Part shown: in pieces, positions 1 to 10,078 of the stretch | How the letters are laid out: every line of letters starts with the position of its first letter | Numbering within the stretch: position 1 is the stretch's first letter | DNA from: Spinellus fusiger | Taxonomy: Eukaryota > Mucoromycota > Mucoromycetes > Mucorales > Phycomycetaceae | Direction: 5' to 3' | Length of the DNA stretch: 64,000 bases | NCBI GenBank assembly: GCA_025094145.1 | Contig: JALLLS010000014.1 | Location: 248,001 to 312,000 of the forward strand | The notes under the pieces: generated by a model | What the model saw: only the letters and a program-made list of their open reading frames with translations | The model's database searches: none | Told to the model about the DNA's origin: nothing | Made by a program: the position numbers and the translations under genes

Positions 1-555
1 TCCTGGTGTGGGTCCTGGTATAGGTCCTGATACAGGTCCTGTTGTTGGAAGAGGAGGAGTAGGAGCGGATATTGGTACTGCTGCTGGTGCTGCTGTTGGT
101 GCTGTTGGTGCTGGTGCTGGTGCTGGTGCTGGTGCTGCTACTGGTGTTGGAGAAGATGGTACTACTACTGGTGCTGCTACTGGTGCTGCCACTGGTGTTG
201 GAGAAGATGGTGCTGCTACTGGTGCTGCTACTGGTGCTGCTACTGGTGCTGCCGCTGGTGTTGGAGAAGATGGTGCTGCCACTGGTGCTACTACCGGTGC
301 TGCCACTGTTACTAGGGGTGCTACCATTGCTACTAGGGGTGCTGCCACTGGTGTTGGAGAAGCTGCTGCTGCCACTGGTGATGCCACTGTTACTAGGGGT
401 GCTGCTGATGGAACAACAAGAGGAAGTTGATTGGAAAAGTGCGAATAGTGGTCTTCTTCTTTCAAGGGGGATGCTTCCTCACTGTGGCTCTTGGGCGACT
501 GGACTTCACTGTCTATGAGTGACGTCTCTTTCTCTTTCTCTTCTCTACTGGCCAT
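1..555 (-). CDS. Ala/Pro/Val-rich protein, N-terminal part (partial at left edge)
   Basis: An open frame starts at the ATG at 555-553 and runs 185 codons to base 1 without a stop, so the gene continues beyond the window. The first ~50 residues are charged and Ser-rich (MASREEKEKETSLIDSEVQ...). After residue ~53 the protein becomes a long low-complexity tract of repeated PVAAP / SPTPVAAP units, then a GP-rich stretch at the window edge (SGPIPGPTPG). No catalytic domain, signal peptide or membrane segment is visible. The opposite strand also has long open frames here, but those are poly-Gly/Ala and poly-Leu shadows of the repeat. The ATG is preceded by a divergent intergenic region shared with TRM112. 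Function unknown; it could be a scaffold or a Pro-rich adaptor. The frame is convincing because it stays open through non-repetitive sequence at 430-555. Confidence 0.6.
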   Translation of the reverse strand, partial: MASREEKEKETSLIDSEVQSPKSHSEEASPLKEEDHYSHFSNQLPLVVPSAAPLVTVASPVAAAASPTPVAAPLVAMVAPLVTVAAPVVAPVAAPSSPTPAAAPVAAPVAAPVAAPSSPTPVAAPVAAPVVVPSSPTPVAAPAPAPAPAPTAPTAAPAAVPISAPTPPLPTTGPVSGPIPGPTPG

Positions 556-631
556 AACTCTTTCTTCTACAGAACAGAGGACAATTCACAGTGTTTATTA
601 TTGTGGGTAGGATATAGGAAAGAAAGAAGAA

Positions 632-728
632 GAAAAAGGAAGAAAAAGAAAAAGAAAGAGAAAGAAAAAGAAAAAGAAAAAGAAAAAGAAAAAGAAAAAG
701 AAAAAGAAAAAGAAAAAGAAAAAGAAAC
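632..728 (+). repeat. (GAAAAA)n purine microsatellite
   Basis: An almost uninterrupted run of GAAAAA/GAAAGA units lies between the divergent starts of the Ala/Pro-rich gene and TRM112. It abuts a short inverted copy of the Ala/Pro-rich gene's 5' coding sequence (about 729-762). The rest of 556-909 shows no gene. Confidence 0.8.
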
Positions 729-909
729 GTCACTCATAGACAGCAAAGACCAGTCGCCCGTCCCCTCCCCTCTCACCCACACAAATGCATTGACAGGAAT
801 TCATTCTTTCGCACTACCTAATATTTTTTCCACTTGCTATTTTTTGGGTGGCTTGTGAAAATGAAGAAGGTGGGCTTCTCTGCCTTTTCTCTTCTTTCAT
901 CCCTTCACT

Positions 910-1419
910 ATGAGACTCATTACCCACAATATGCTGCAGTGCCACGTAAAGAACTGCAACACCAACAACTTCCCCTTGCAGCTCCAGGATGTGCAGCTGG
1001 AACTGGTCGAGGCTGATGCTAACACTGAGTTTCTTATCAACATGCTCCCTAAACTAGAGTGGAAGGCTCTTTTTGACACTGCACAACAGGTATTCACTAG
1101 CATAACAGAGAGGAGGTGGCTGAGTGTCTGTGCAGTTGGGTGTAGCAGGTCTGCCAGAACAGGTCCCTGAGGATGCAGAGACCAACGAGGTCTTTTTACA
1201 GGCACTCCACAGTGTTCTCTTGGAAGTAAGTGACTTGTTTATTTGAGGCAACAACAGAGCCCACAAGGCAGACTGATATATATCTCTCTCTCTTTCTTTC
1301 TTTCTTCTATTCAATAGACACACGTCCAGCAGGGGAAAATGGTGTGTCCTGGCTGCGCTCACATCTATACCATCAAAGAAGGCATTCCCAATATGCTGTT
1401 GGCTGAGCATGAAATCTAG
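910..1419 (+). CDS. TRM112: TRM112: methyltransferase activator subunit
   Basis: Exons 910-1089, 1136-1225 and 1318-1419 join in phase 0 to give 123 residues, the usual size of Trm112. It is the zinc-binding partner that stabilises several methyltransferases (in yeast Trm9, Trm11, Mtq2 and Bud23), acting on tRNA, release factor and rRNA. The N-terminus MRLITHNML aligns with the family start. Cys11 and Cys16, with the C-terminal C-P-G-C (residues 100-103), form the four-cysteine zinc site of fungal members. The motif GIPNMLL before the end is the family's classic C-terminal signature. Introns of 46 and 92 bp have GT..AG borders; the second is pyrimidine-rich before AG. It is divergent from the gene at the left edge and followed by the peroxisomal carrier on the same strand. 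All family landmarks are present. Confidence 0.93.
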
Positions 1420-1848
1420 AAGAGAAAGAAAGAAAGGAAGAAAGGAAGAAAGGAAGAAAGGAAGGAACTTTATATATCTATAAAGATAAAAGAAAAACTA
1501 GGCGGACGTGTAGATGTATGGTTAGTAGTACACTGTCCTAATAACAATAGTAGTAATAAATATAAATATTTATATATGTATATATATATATAAAAGAAAG
1601 AAAAAAAAGAAAAAAAGACAGGGACACCACCCTCTGCTGTACAAAGAGAGCATGATCATTGGCTAGGCTAAACATCTTCATCAAGAGGCATGGACAGACC
1701 CTTTTGACAGTCACATGCAGATAGCGTTGAGTCAGCATATTCATAGTGTTTGCTGGTGGATCCTGACTAGTTTAGCCTCTTCTCTCCTGCCTCAACTTCT
1801 CCCTTTGCTCCTCCCTTTTTGTTCTTCCCACTCTTTGTTAAGTGTCCA
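1420..1848. other. intergenic: purine repeats and AT-rich promoter of the carrier gene
   Basis: Contains an (AAGAAAGG)n tract just after the TRM112 stop (1421-1465), a TA-rich block near 1555-1592 and an A/G tract near 1593-1618, then pyrimidine-rich sequence up to the carrier ATG. No gene seen. Confidence 0.6.
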
Positions 1849-2899
1849 ATGTCAAAAGAGACTCTTCCTCCCTTTGGCCATGCTGTGGCGGGTGCTGCTG
1901 GTGCCATGTTTGCTCTTGCTGTCGTCTATCCTCTTGATATGTAAGTGGGTGGGTGGGTGTTTTGTTGTGCCGTCCCAACTCACCTTTATAAACACAGTAT
2001 CAAAACAAGAATACAAGTCCAGGCAAAAAATGATAAGACACTGGCCATGGATGAACACTACTCTTCTGCCTTGGACGGTATCCTTAAGATAGTACAGAAA
2101 GAGGGACTCGGTGGTCTTTACACAGGTCTCGGTGGATCATTGATTGGCACAGCAACCACCAACTTCACCTACTTCTACTTTTACTCTTTACTAAGGGATC
2201 TCTACAACAAGCGTAGACAGAGCACAGCAACACCCTCCACCTCTTTTGAATTACTCCTGGGAGCAGCTGCAGGTGCTCTCACTACGCTTGTCACTACACC
2301 TGTCTCGGTCATCACCACTCGACAGCAGACACTCCCTGCCAATGAGCGAGAGAAACTCCTCAAAACTTTCCAGAGTGTATTAGAAGAAGAGGGCATGGCT
2401 GGACTATGGAGAGGTATTCGACCCTCTCTTGTTCTTTGTGTGAACCCAGCCATCACCTATGGCAGCTTTGAGCGGATCAAGGACATTGTTCTTGGTCTGC
2501 TGAAGACATCTTTATCCCCTGCCATTGCCTTTTGGGTGGGTGCATTGAGTAAAACACTAGCTACTGTGGTGACCTATCCCTACATTATGGCCAAGGTGCG
2601 TCTACAGTGGAAACCCTCCAAAGACATGAAGGAGCATACAGTGGCCTACCGAGGTGCCTTGGATGTGCTGGGGCGGGTGTTGAAAACAGACGGAGTGTTT
2701 GGGTGGTACAAGGTAACACGCGTGAATAGAAACAGTTGTCATAGAAATCAATGCTAATGAAGGTTATTTTGTGTAGGGTATGAGCACACAAATTACTAAG
2801 GCAGTGCTTTCCCAGGCCTTGTTATTTATGATGAAGGACATTTTTACAAAGTACACTGTAGTTCTTTATGTTCTTATAAGAGCCCATAGAATCAAATAA
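1849..2899 (+). CDS. peroxisomal adenine-nucleotide carrier (PMP34/ANT1, SLC25A17 type)
   Basis: Exons 1849-1940, 1998-2712 and 2777-2899 encode 309 residues, matching the ~300-residue mitochondrial carrier family. Three repeats of two membrane helices are visible. The carrier signature is clear in repeat 1 (PLDIIKTR, residues 28-35), is present as PVSVITTR in repeat 2, and as YPYIMAKVRLQ in repeat 3. A DEHYSSALDGILKIVQKEG segment and GLGGLYTGL follow repeat 1, which is characteristic of the peroxisomal PMP34/Ant1 branch. Those proteins import ATP (in exchange for AMP) or CoA/FAD-type nucleotides into peroxisomes for fatty-acid activation. The first intron (57 bp) falls inside the DII codons of the first signature; the second is 64 bp. 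The substrate is inferred from subfamily resemblance only; another SLC25 nucleotide carrier remains possible. Confidence 0.85.
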
Positions 2900-3201
2900 G
2901 GGCATTAATAATATATATAAATATAAATATAAATATAAAGAACGAATTACATATTTAGAGAAGAAAAGAATCTCTTGGTTAAAAAGAAAAAAAAAGAAAA
3001 GAAAAAGTGTCATGGAGACCCATTGGCATGCACAGTGCAACATTGTACATGAAACCATGGCATCCGGAGATGGAATGCATCTGAGTTGGAATAGCATCCT
3101 CTTTTGCTCATTCATTTTTGCTCTTATTTTCACTCTTTTATTCACTCTTTTTTTTTATTCCAGTAGTGGACCTCTTTCTTTTCTATTCTTCTTCTTCTTT
3201 C
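2900..3201. other. intergenic, AT-rich
   Basis: The 302 bases between the carrier stop and the DHHC start contain ATATAAATATAAA repeats (2908-2938), an A/G tract (2980-3007) and a pyrimidine-rich stretch from ~3120. An open frame begins at 3118 in the DHHC frame (MLLFSLFYS...), so a longer N-terminus is possible but looks like translated T-rich leader. Confidence 0.5.
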
Positions 3202-4936
3202 ATGTCTGTTCATGGCCCTTCCTTTGCCACGCCTGCCCTTGATGGAAACACCACTCCACCTGTAAGAGAACAAACACATTCAGACCACCTAATGTGTACT
3301 CTTTCCCATATGAAAAGTTATACAAAACCCCACACTACAGCCAAAACAACAGCAGACACCTCTACGGATGAATTCATGCTTAATACCACAATGGCCCATG
3401 GATCAGCCAATGCACAGTCACCTCAGTCTGTTAATACATTCCACCCAAACAATTCTCGGCACTCTTCTTCTGCTCGTCACCCCTCCTCACGTCCACCTCT
3501 TCATCCTATAAAGAACTATCGACTGTTCCAGGGAGGCAATGTGTTCTTCTGTGACGGCCGATTCATGACAAGTAGGGCCTTTTGGGCCTTCGGAATATCG
3601 CTTGTTCTCTTTCTATCCCCCTGTGTTCTCTTTGCTGTATTCATGTAAGTCGTGTTGTATAGGAATACAGTGTTGATGGGGGAGGGGTGGGGTAGATGTC
3701 CTTGGCTATGGGTGAATGTCCATCCAAGTGTGCCTATTATTTTTGGATATTTGTTTATGCTGTCTTTTGTGTCTATGATCAAAACATCATGGACAGATCC
3801 TGGGGTAGGATAAAAGAAGAAGAAAGTGGAGGAAGGAGTCATCCACTTATGATTGTACTGTGGACAGATACTTCCTCGTGGTTTGGATCCGACTCTTGTG
3901 TCTAATGGTGACGATTTGGACCCTACATGGTCTTCTGCACCCACTTCTGCACCCACTTCTGCATCCACTTCTGCACCCACTTCTGCACCCACTTCTGTAC
4001 CTACTTCTGTACCCACTTCTGCACAGAGCCATGCGTTTGGATTCCCTTATGGCTCCATGCACTTGCGCCAGACAATTCATAAACATGTTATTGTGAAAGG
4101 ACAGGAAATACAACTAAAGTACTGCGATACTTGCTGCATTTACAGACCACCACGATCAAGCCATTGCAAACAGTGCAATAACTGTGTAGGTAGGGCATCC
4201 TACACCAAGGAACAAACACACTAAGCCATCCGTCATAGAAAATGAAGATCATCACTGTATTTGGCTCAACAACTGCATTGGAAAGAGAAACTACCGGTCC
4301 TTCTTTGTGTTTATTGTGTCAAGTAGCTTCCTATCCCTTTACATTGTCGTCTTTAGTGTGGCACAACTTGTGTGTTTGTATCTCACCATCAGTCCTCCTT
4401 CATTTCTTACAGTAGTTGATAGTGCCCCTGTCAGTCTGCTAGTGGCTGTCTTGTGCTTTACACTGCTTGTGCCTATCAGTTGTTTAACAAGCTACCACTG
4501 TATTCTTTCTATGAAGGGAATGACTACTCATGAACAGGTAAAGTGTTTCTTTTATTCTATCAAGTGTGTGTGTGTGTGTGTATGGGTATCTATATCTATA
4601 TGGATAGAAATGGATAGAAATGGATAGAAATGTCTACAGCTATCAATCAATGTCTATCTATGTGTCCATGCATGTATCCACTTATTTTAAACAGCTGAGG
4701 GTGTCAATGAACATACATCTTTATGATGGAAGACCCTTTGACTTTGGTAGTCCTTGGTCAAATATGTTCCATGTCCTATGCAGGCCTCAGCCTAAAAGGT
4801 AATGCATCCTTCTTGTGTCTTTATATTATTATATTGAACTCTGCTGCCTTTCAGCTATCTTGCTAGACGTAAATATGCAAAAGAATCCCATGAGCCTGAG
4901 TGTACCTCTTCTACTCATCAGTCTGCACCTCCATAA
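3202..4936 (+). CDS. ERF2-like DHHC palmitoyltransferase
   Basis: Exons 3202-3644, 3696-3804, 3868-4189, 4239-4537, 4695-4798 and 4855-4936 give 452 residues. DHHC enzymes transfer palmitate to cysteines of membrane proteins; Erf2 with Erf4 acts on Ras at the ER. Order seen: a Ser/Thr/His-rich cytosolic N-terminus (~1-110), two membrane segments ([12 protein letters not shown] and [14 protein letters not shown]) ending in TDPGILPRG, a Thr/Ala/Pro repeat of ~10 units (12-bp minisatellite, ~3935-4025), and the Cys-rich domain ([15 protein letters not shown]). Then come D-H-H-C (residues 295-298) and [11 protein letters not shown]. Two more helices and a THEQ motif (in the place of the usual TTxE) follow. 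Intron 3 splits the codon three residues before DHHC. Acceptor 3695 was chosen because the extra segment [11 protein letters not shown] matches the loop of the family. Start 3202 is preferred over 3118. Confidence 0.9.
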
Positions 4937-5138
4937 CACCTGCTATATCAGAAAAATTCAACTTTTTCTTTTTTCTTTCTTTCTTTCCCAACCTTACTCC
5001 CATAGATCCACAGTCTCTTTAATATAATATAAACTACACACACCAAAAGTATGGCTGAAGATAGAAATGAAATAATAAATAAAGAAAAAAAAAAAAAGAA
5101 TCACTCTCTCATCCACCCAACAACCAGGCACAGAAATC

Positions 5139-6155
5139 ATGTCGGACTGGTTTCTGAGTTATTTCATTCCATCACCGACGTGTGTATTTATGGCTACACC
5201 CATCCACAGACGACACAAAGAAAACACCTCTGTTATGCCTCCACGTTCTCATCCCCCACAGGCACAGAGTCAGCGGCCACTGCACAATGAACTGTTTACT
5301 CTCCATAGACTTCTTAGCAAAGTAATAGAGGTGTCCATAAGCAACACTAATACTGAATACCGTGCAAAAGGACATTTTAGAACAATCTGCACGTATTCTA
5401 GATCACTTTGCCACAGTGCAAACAAGGTAACCTTGCCATGACAGATCATTAGAGACTTATACGAGTATGGCATTAGAACCTTGGATCCTGCATCAACAAC
5501 ACCCCCTCTTCTTCCTACTGCCAAACTGCTTGAGAAATGTGATCATTTTGAGGCAGTCTGTGATCAGATTTACTATAGTCTGGTAGGAAGCATATGCACA
5601 TGCACACACATGCACAGAGATGGATAGATAGATAGATATTTAATTGGTTGGTTGGTTGGTTGGTTGGAGGTGTTCTTTTGACTCATTGGAATGGGTCTTT
5701 AGGAGCAATCCAAACGAGTACTTCAACTTGACTGGCAGCAGAAGATGGCACTGCAGACAGAAAGCGAACAACAGCAACAACAGCAACAACAGGCACAACA
5801 ACAGGCACAACAACAACAGCAGCAGCATCAGCATCAACAGCATCAGCATCAGCAACAGAACTCTGATATGGACACTGACTATGCTATGGGATTTCCTTCT
5901 CAATCGGAATTATCTGTGGACATGATAGAAACAGACCTTACAGAGAATACAAAAGACTACTCTCATGTGCAGAATAGAATTAACCTGTCCCATTTGGCAG
6001 AGAGTGGACTTGAAGATGAAGACATGGAAGAATTACTGCTGCTGCAAAGAGACCGCTTGGATAAACTGAGAAAGGTGGTTGTGCTTGGCATGGAAGCAGA
6101 TAGTGTGAAAGGAAACCACCATGATGAAAGTGGAAAAGATGATTTATTATTTTAA
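5139..6155 (+). CDS. Gln-rich helical protein, possible Mediator tail subunit (MED29-like)
   Basis: Best model: exons 5139-5321, 5371-5426, 5477-5582 and 5703-6155, 265 residues. The second ATG at 5235 (MPPRSHPPQ) may be the true start, since the first 32 residues look like leader. The middle is helical (LLSKDILEQSARILDHF; CDHFEAVCDQIYYSLEQSK), followed by a poly-Gln/His tract (5755-5850) and an acidic helical C-terminus (EDEDMEELLLLQRDRLDKL). The pattern F-x4-CDQI-x2-L after a preceding helix resembles MED29/Med2-family Mediator tail subunits, which bridge activators to RNA polymerase II, but this is a weak resemblance. Introns are 49, 50 and 120 bp. The middle intron is uncertain: sequence just before acceptor 5476 is also open in the downstream frame (DLYEYGIRT), so that segment may be coding. 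It is convergent with the next gene. Confidence 0.45.
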
Positions 6156-6353
6156 ACATACAATGTATGGAGAAAGAGAAAGAAAAGGAGTATGTATTTT
6201 CTTCAATGTAAATAGGTAAAGATACCAAAGTGAATAAATAGAAAGAAAGAAAAAGAAAAAGGTATCTCATCCTATCTTTACATCCATGAGTGGTTATTGT
6301 ATGGACTCTTTGTATCTGCTGTATCTCTATTTTATTTTATAATGGGTCTTGGG

Positions 6354-7144
6354 CTAGGAAGATCTTTGGCTTGGTCGTATCTTACGAACGCCTCTTAATA
6401 CCAGGGATTTGAGTGGATCATAACACCATCGAGCAACAAAGGGTGTCATGGCAAAAGACACCATTAGACGAACAGGCATAAGGAGCTATTCAGAATAATA
6501 ATAATAAGAATAATAAGAATATAAATAAGAATATAAATAAGAATATAAATAAGAATAAGAATATAAATAATAAGAATAAGAATATAAATAATAAGAATAA
6601 GAATATAAATAATAAGAATAAGAATATAAATAATAAGAATAAGAATATAAATAATAATATAAATAATAATAATACACAAGCATAGAATATAAGTATAAAC
6701 TGAGCCTACATCTTATCTCTGCTGTCGACCACATCTTACCTTGAGAATAGCATAGGATGTTGCCAAATGCACCATGGCATGGTTATCCAAAGCTAAGGGT
6801 TCATACCCATAGTACTTTCTGATTTTATTGACAGCAGTGTTGCCTCCCTCTAAAGCTTCTTTTGGCAGTGGTATCTGCACATTGTATGCCTTGAGAGCAT
6901 AATAGACAAAGGGGAAAGGCACAAGCACCGTCAACTCATGTAAGACTGAGAACGTAACAATATAAGAAGCAGGGCTACCACGAAATTGGTCAACATAGCG
7001 TTTAAAGCGGGGCCACTTTATGAGTTCGTTGGGTGGTAGTGTGCTGTTGGTTATTGGACGAACATGTCTTGTCATGAGGTGGCCATGACTCAGAAGAGAG
7101 CGAGAGAACAACATGTGTAGGACGAATCGGGAAGTCTGTTCCAT
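6354..7144 (-). CDS. MRX11 / FLILHELTA-family mitochondrial membrane protein
   Basis: Exon 1 (7144-6740) and exon 2 (6485-6354) join in phase 0 to 178 residues. The N-terminus is basic and lacks acids apart from E2 (HMLFSRSLLSHGHLMTRH), consistent with a mitochondrial targeting sequence. Residues ~61-80 read YIVTFSVLHELTVLVPF, the signature of the fungal FLILHELTA family (Pfam name from its motif; yeast MRX11 of the mitochondrial expressosome). A second hydrophobic stretch lies across the junction (MVHLATSYAILK then LLMPVRLMVSFAMTPFVARW). The role is presumed to be in the inner membrane near mitoribosomes; no enzymatic motif is visible. The single intron (254 bp) is unusually long for this window because it is filled by a tandem AT-rich repeat. 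Confidence 0.82.
6494..6672 (+). repeat. intronic AT-rich minisatellite (~20-bp unit)
   Basis: Tandem units built from ATAAGAATAAGAATATAAAT occupy most of the intron of the MRX11-like gene; both repeat unit and phase are regular from ~6540 to 6660. Confidence 0.85.
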
Positions 7145-10078
7145 AGGATAGTATAGGATAATTGTATCTGTCTTTTACTAAGCTCATGGTGATTGGTCCA
7201 TCCATTAAGAATTGTTTATACTGTAGAAAGTGTTTTGTTTTTATGAAACAGATCTACCACTCATGTCTTTGTATCTATTAAAATCCCATGTATGTATCTA
7301 TGTATCTATGTAGTTTGCTTCTTTTTCTATCTTTCTTTTCTCTACTATTAGAGTGCCTTGTAGACACTCTCTCTTTATAGGCTCCATTGTCTTGGCAATC
7401 AAAGGCGTGCCATGTTCTAGGAGTCCAACAATTCAACACCATAAATAACAGAACATTATGGAATAAACTATAAGACATGCTAATATCCCAAGCACCATGT
7501 TGTATACAGTTATATAATCACTGATCACTCCATTTTTCCTTTCTTGTGAGTGGAGAAAAGAAAGAATAAAGAGGAACATTTCCCTTTCTTCTCCTTTCTC
7601 CTTTCTCCTTTCTCCTTCTTTGGCCATTTGCCCCTGACTTTTTAAAGGGTCAGTATTCTATTTCTAGAGAACAACAGTGCCTTGTTCTGCTACAAATGTA
7701 ATGTAAGTAACCATGAACAAAAACATTATCAAGAATATCTCTTCTTGTTGCTATGTAGCAATAAAGTTCTCTCAGTCAAGTGTCTCTTTTCTTTCCACCG
7801 ATGGCCATGACGGTATTGATTCTAGTATTGACTCCAGTGTCCTTTTGCCTTTCTATTGTGCAATAAAACAGATGTAGTGATAACTCTCATTGTATCATGT
7901 TTATAATTGAAGTCTTGAGGCACGTTCTTTACAATAACATACTTCTAATAAATATATAAATATATATGTATAGATGTATATGTATATATATATGTATAAA
8001 AAGAATGAAGCAAACCCTAATTAGCCATCTTCAGCTTTAAACTACTCCATGATTCTTAGGGCTCATGTTGAATTCTATAGGGACAAATAAAAATACATCG
8101 ATCTTTCATTATGATTAATATTGAACAAACAGTTAATTTATCATTTATATTCCTGCGATCTTAAATTTAATGTTATATTCAATCAATAAAGAAAAGAAAA
8201 CAATAGGAACCTACAGATCTCATCCTTGTAATGATGTTTCTTCTTTTCTCCATTCCCTATTCCCTATTCCCTATTCCCTATTCCCTATTCCTTATTCCTT
8301 ATTCCTCATTCCTCATTCCCCATTGTTTGGTTTATTGTCTTGAAAAGAAAAAGAAAAGAAGAAACAGTTAAGAAAACAAGACATATTTAAAATAGTGGCT
8401 CTACAGTCATAATCCAACAAACAACTTCTCATGCTCTAAATATATAGGTCGATGTATAAAAATTCTTATTCATATGAGTCAAATGACGATGGCAGACACC
8501 CTTCTCCCTGAAGAAAAAAAAGAAGAAAAAACTTAGTTTCTTATCGTGGGTTGTACTGACATCGGCAAACAGGTTTAGAAATACTTATTCAACACCACTG
8601 TAAGTACAGGATCCGACAGCACTGTTTCCCACTTTGTCTTGTTTTCTTCTAAAAAAGAAAAAAAGAAAAGAAAAAAGAAAAAGGGACACTACTGAGATCT
8701 TTGAATGATAAAGCGCCAATATTTTGATGGAGTAATAATAATAGCTGCTATAATAGCACATGCAACCATACTATTATATTCTTTGAGAAGATTGGATGTC
8801 TCACAAGGTGTTTCTTGCTAATGCTTGTACCTAGAGTTTATTTTAACAGTGCCTATAAGATACAGCTCCCTTGTAAATACACTCCAAGACCATTGCTCTG
8901 GGTTAGCTCATGGAAAAGTTCAATGGTTCTTGTGTGATTCAATGGTAGTGCATGGACACGTTGCATGGGTGGACTGGCATAGCAAAGACACCTATGCATA
9001 TTAGTAAGTTATTTATACTAAATGAATATTAAAGGGTGTTATGTGATGTTGAATGTATTTAGTCTACTTTTGAGGAATAGGACACTCACTTACGATCTCT
9101 ATTATTATTATTATTATTTTAAATAATAGATGGATCTCAAAACAGCGGGATCAAGTCTTTTTCTTTTTCCTCTTCTTATGAATGTCTGTGCACTTATAAT
9201 ATGAATAAGGTGTTTAAAAGAAGGAAAAATAATAATAGGGCACTGGGCTAGTTAAAAATGTTAAGACATTTGCATAAACTCATTAAACTTTTTGAACAAG
9301 AAAATGACACTGGAATAGAAGAGAGAGTAGAGAGTAGAGAGTAGAGAAAGACATCTTAGTCTATGGAGGACACTTTGGTGTAGGACAAGTTGTATTTGCC
9401 TATTTTCCTATTATTATTATTATTATTTTTTCTTTCAAGATCCATTGTTTCCTGTTCATCGTAAATGCATAAAAGTGGGTAATAAATTATTATTATTTGA
9501 TCGGTTAGGTGTATCCATGGATGCACATAGTATCAGCTACACCCTGTAAAAAAAAAAAAAAAGTAGTGTTATTATTGTCTCTTTTAATTTTCCTGTAAGT
9601 AATTATAGTACAGACCCATAGTAACAGGGTTACACAGTATCATAGTAGCAAGTACTGTGGCACGCTTGTGCATGTCATGTACATACACGCACATACTGCA
9701 CATACTTCATATCATGGACAAATAAGGCAATGTAGTATATACCTTTGTTCCTGAACACTTATTTCTAAAACGTACAAACTCTAAATGCTCTGACATTTAT
9801 TGGTACGATCTCAATGTTGTTGATTGAATATAGCCTACAGATATCTTTATTTATTTATATTTATTTAAGAGAGATCAACAAAGCAATTGTAGGAAGGAGG
9901 AAGGAAGGGAGGAAGGGAGGAAGAAGCAGAAAAAAGTAAATGTAGTTGGGAAGATGTAATAAAGTAGACGTAATAGGTAATAAGACAACAAGCGGGTATC
10001 AAAGAGAGAGAGAATTGCCTAGTAAACTAAGCACAAAACTACACTTCTCGAACTACTAAATAAAAGGTCAATAGCACA
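7145..10078. other. gene-poor intergenic region
   Basis: About 2.9 kb between two minus-strand genes, AT-rich with scattered simple repeats: TA-rich 7950-8000, ATTCCCT heptamers 8251-8325, ATT runs near 9100 and 9410, GAGTAGA near 9320, A/G tracts near 8640 and 9890. No open frame with recognisable protein content on either strand, no tRNA or rRNA seen. It probably holds the 5' region of the MRX11-like gene and the 3' UTR of the zinc-finger gene. Confidence 0.5.
8251..8325 (+). repeat. (ATTCCCT)n heptamer tandem repeat
   Basis: Ten or so consecutive heptamers, drifting from ATTCCCT to ATTCCTT/ATTCCTC at the right end. The length resembles a telomere unit, but the sequence is not the fungal CCCTAA. 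Confidence 0.85.

Noticed and set aside
8..518. Two long plus-strand frames (Gly/Ala-rich and Leu/Val-rich) over the left edge
   Set aside because: Pure translations of the 3-base-periodic repeat; the minus-strand frame also stays open through the unique sequence 430-555 and starts with a sensible ATG.
545..858. Phe/Leu- or Lys/Glu-rich frames over the GAAAAA tract
   Set aside because: Simple-sequence translations; only the short inverted copy of the neighbouring N-terminus inside them is informative, and is reported as a finding.
3516..4113. Minus-strand frames rich in [10 protein letters not shown] and CRSGCRSG
   Set aside because: Antisense shadows of the Thr/Ala/Pro repeat in the DHHC gene, whose plus-strand frame has clear homology and splice sites.
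6464..6734. Tyr/Ile-rich minus-strand frames
   Set aside because: Translation of the intronic AT minisatellite.
8251..8325. Interstitial telomere
   Set aside because: Unit is ATTCCCT, not the CCCTAA/TTAGGG typical of fungi.
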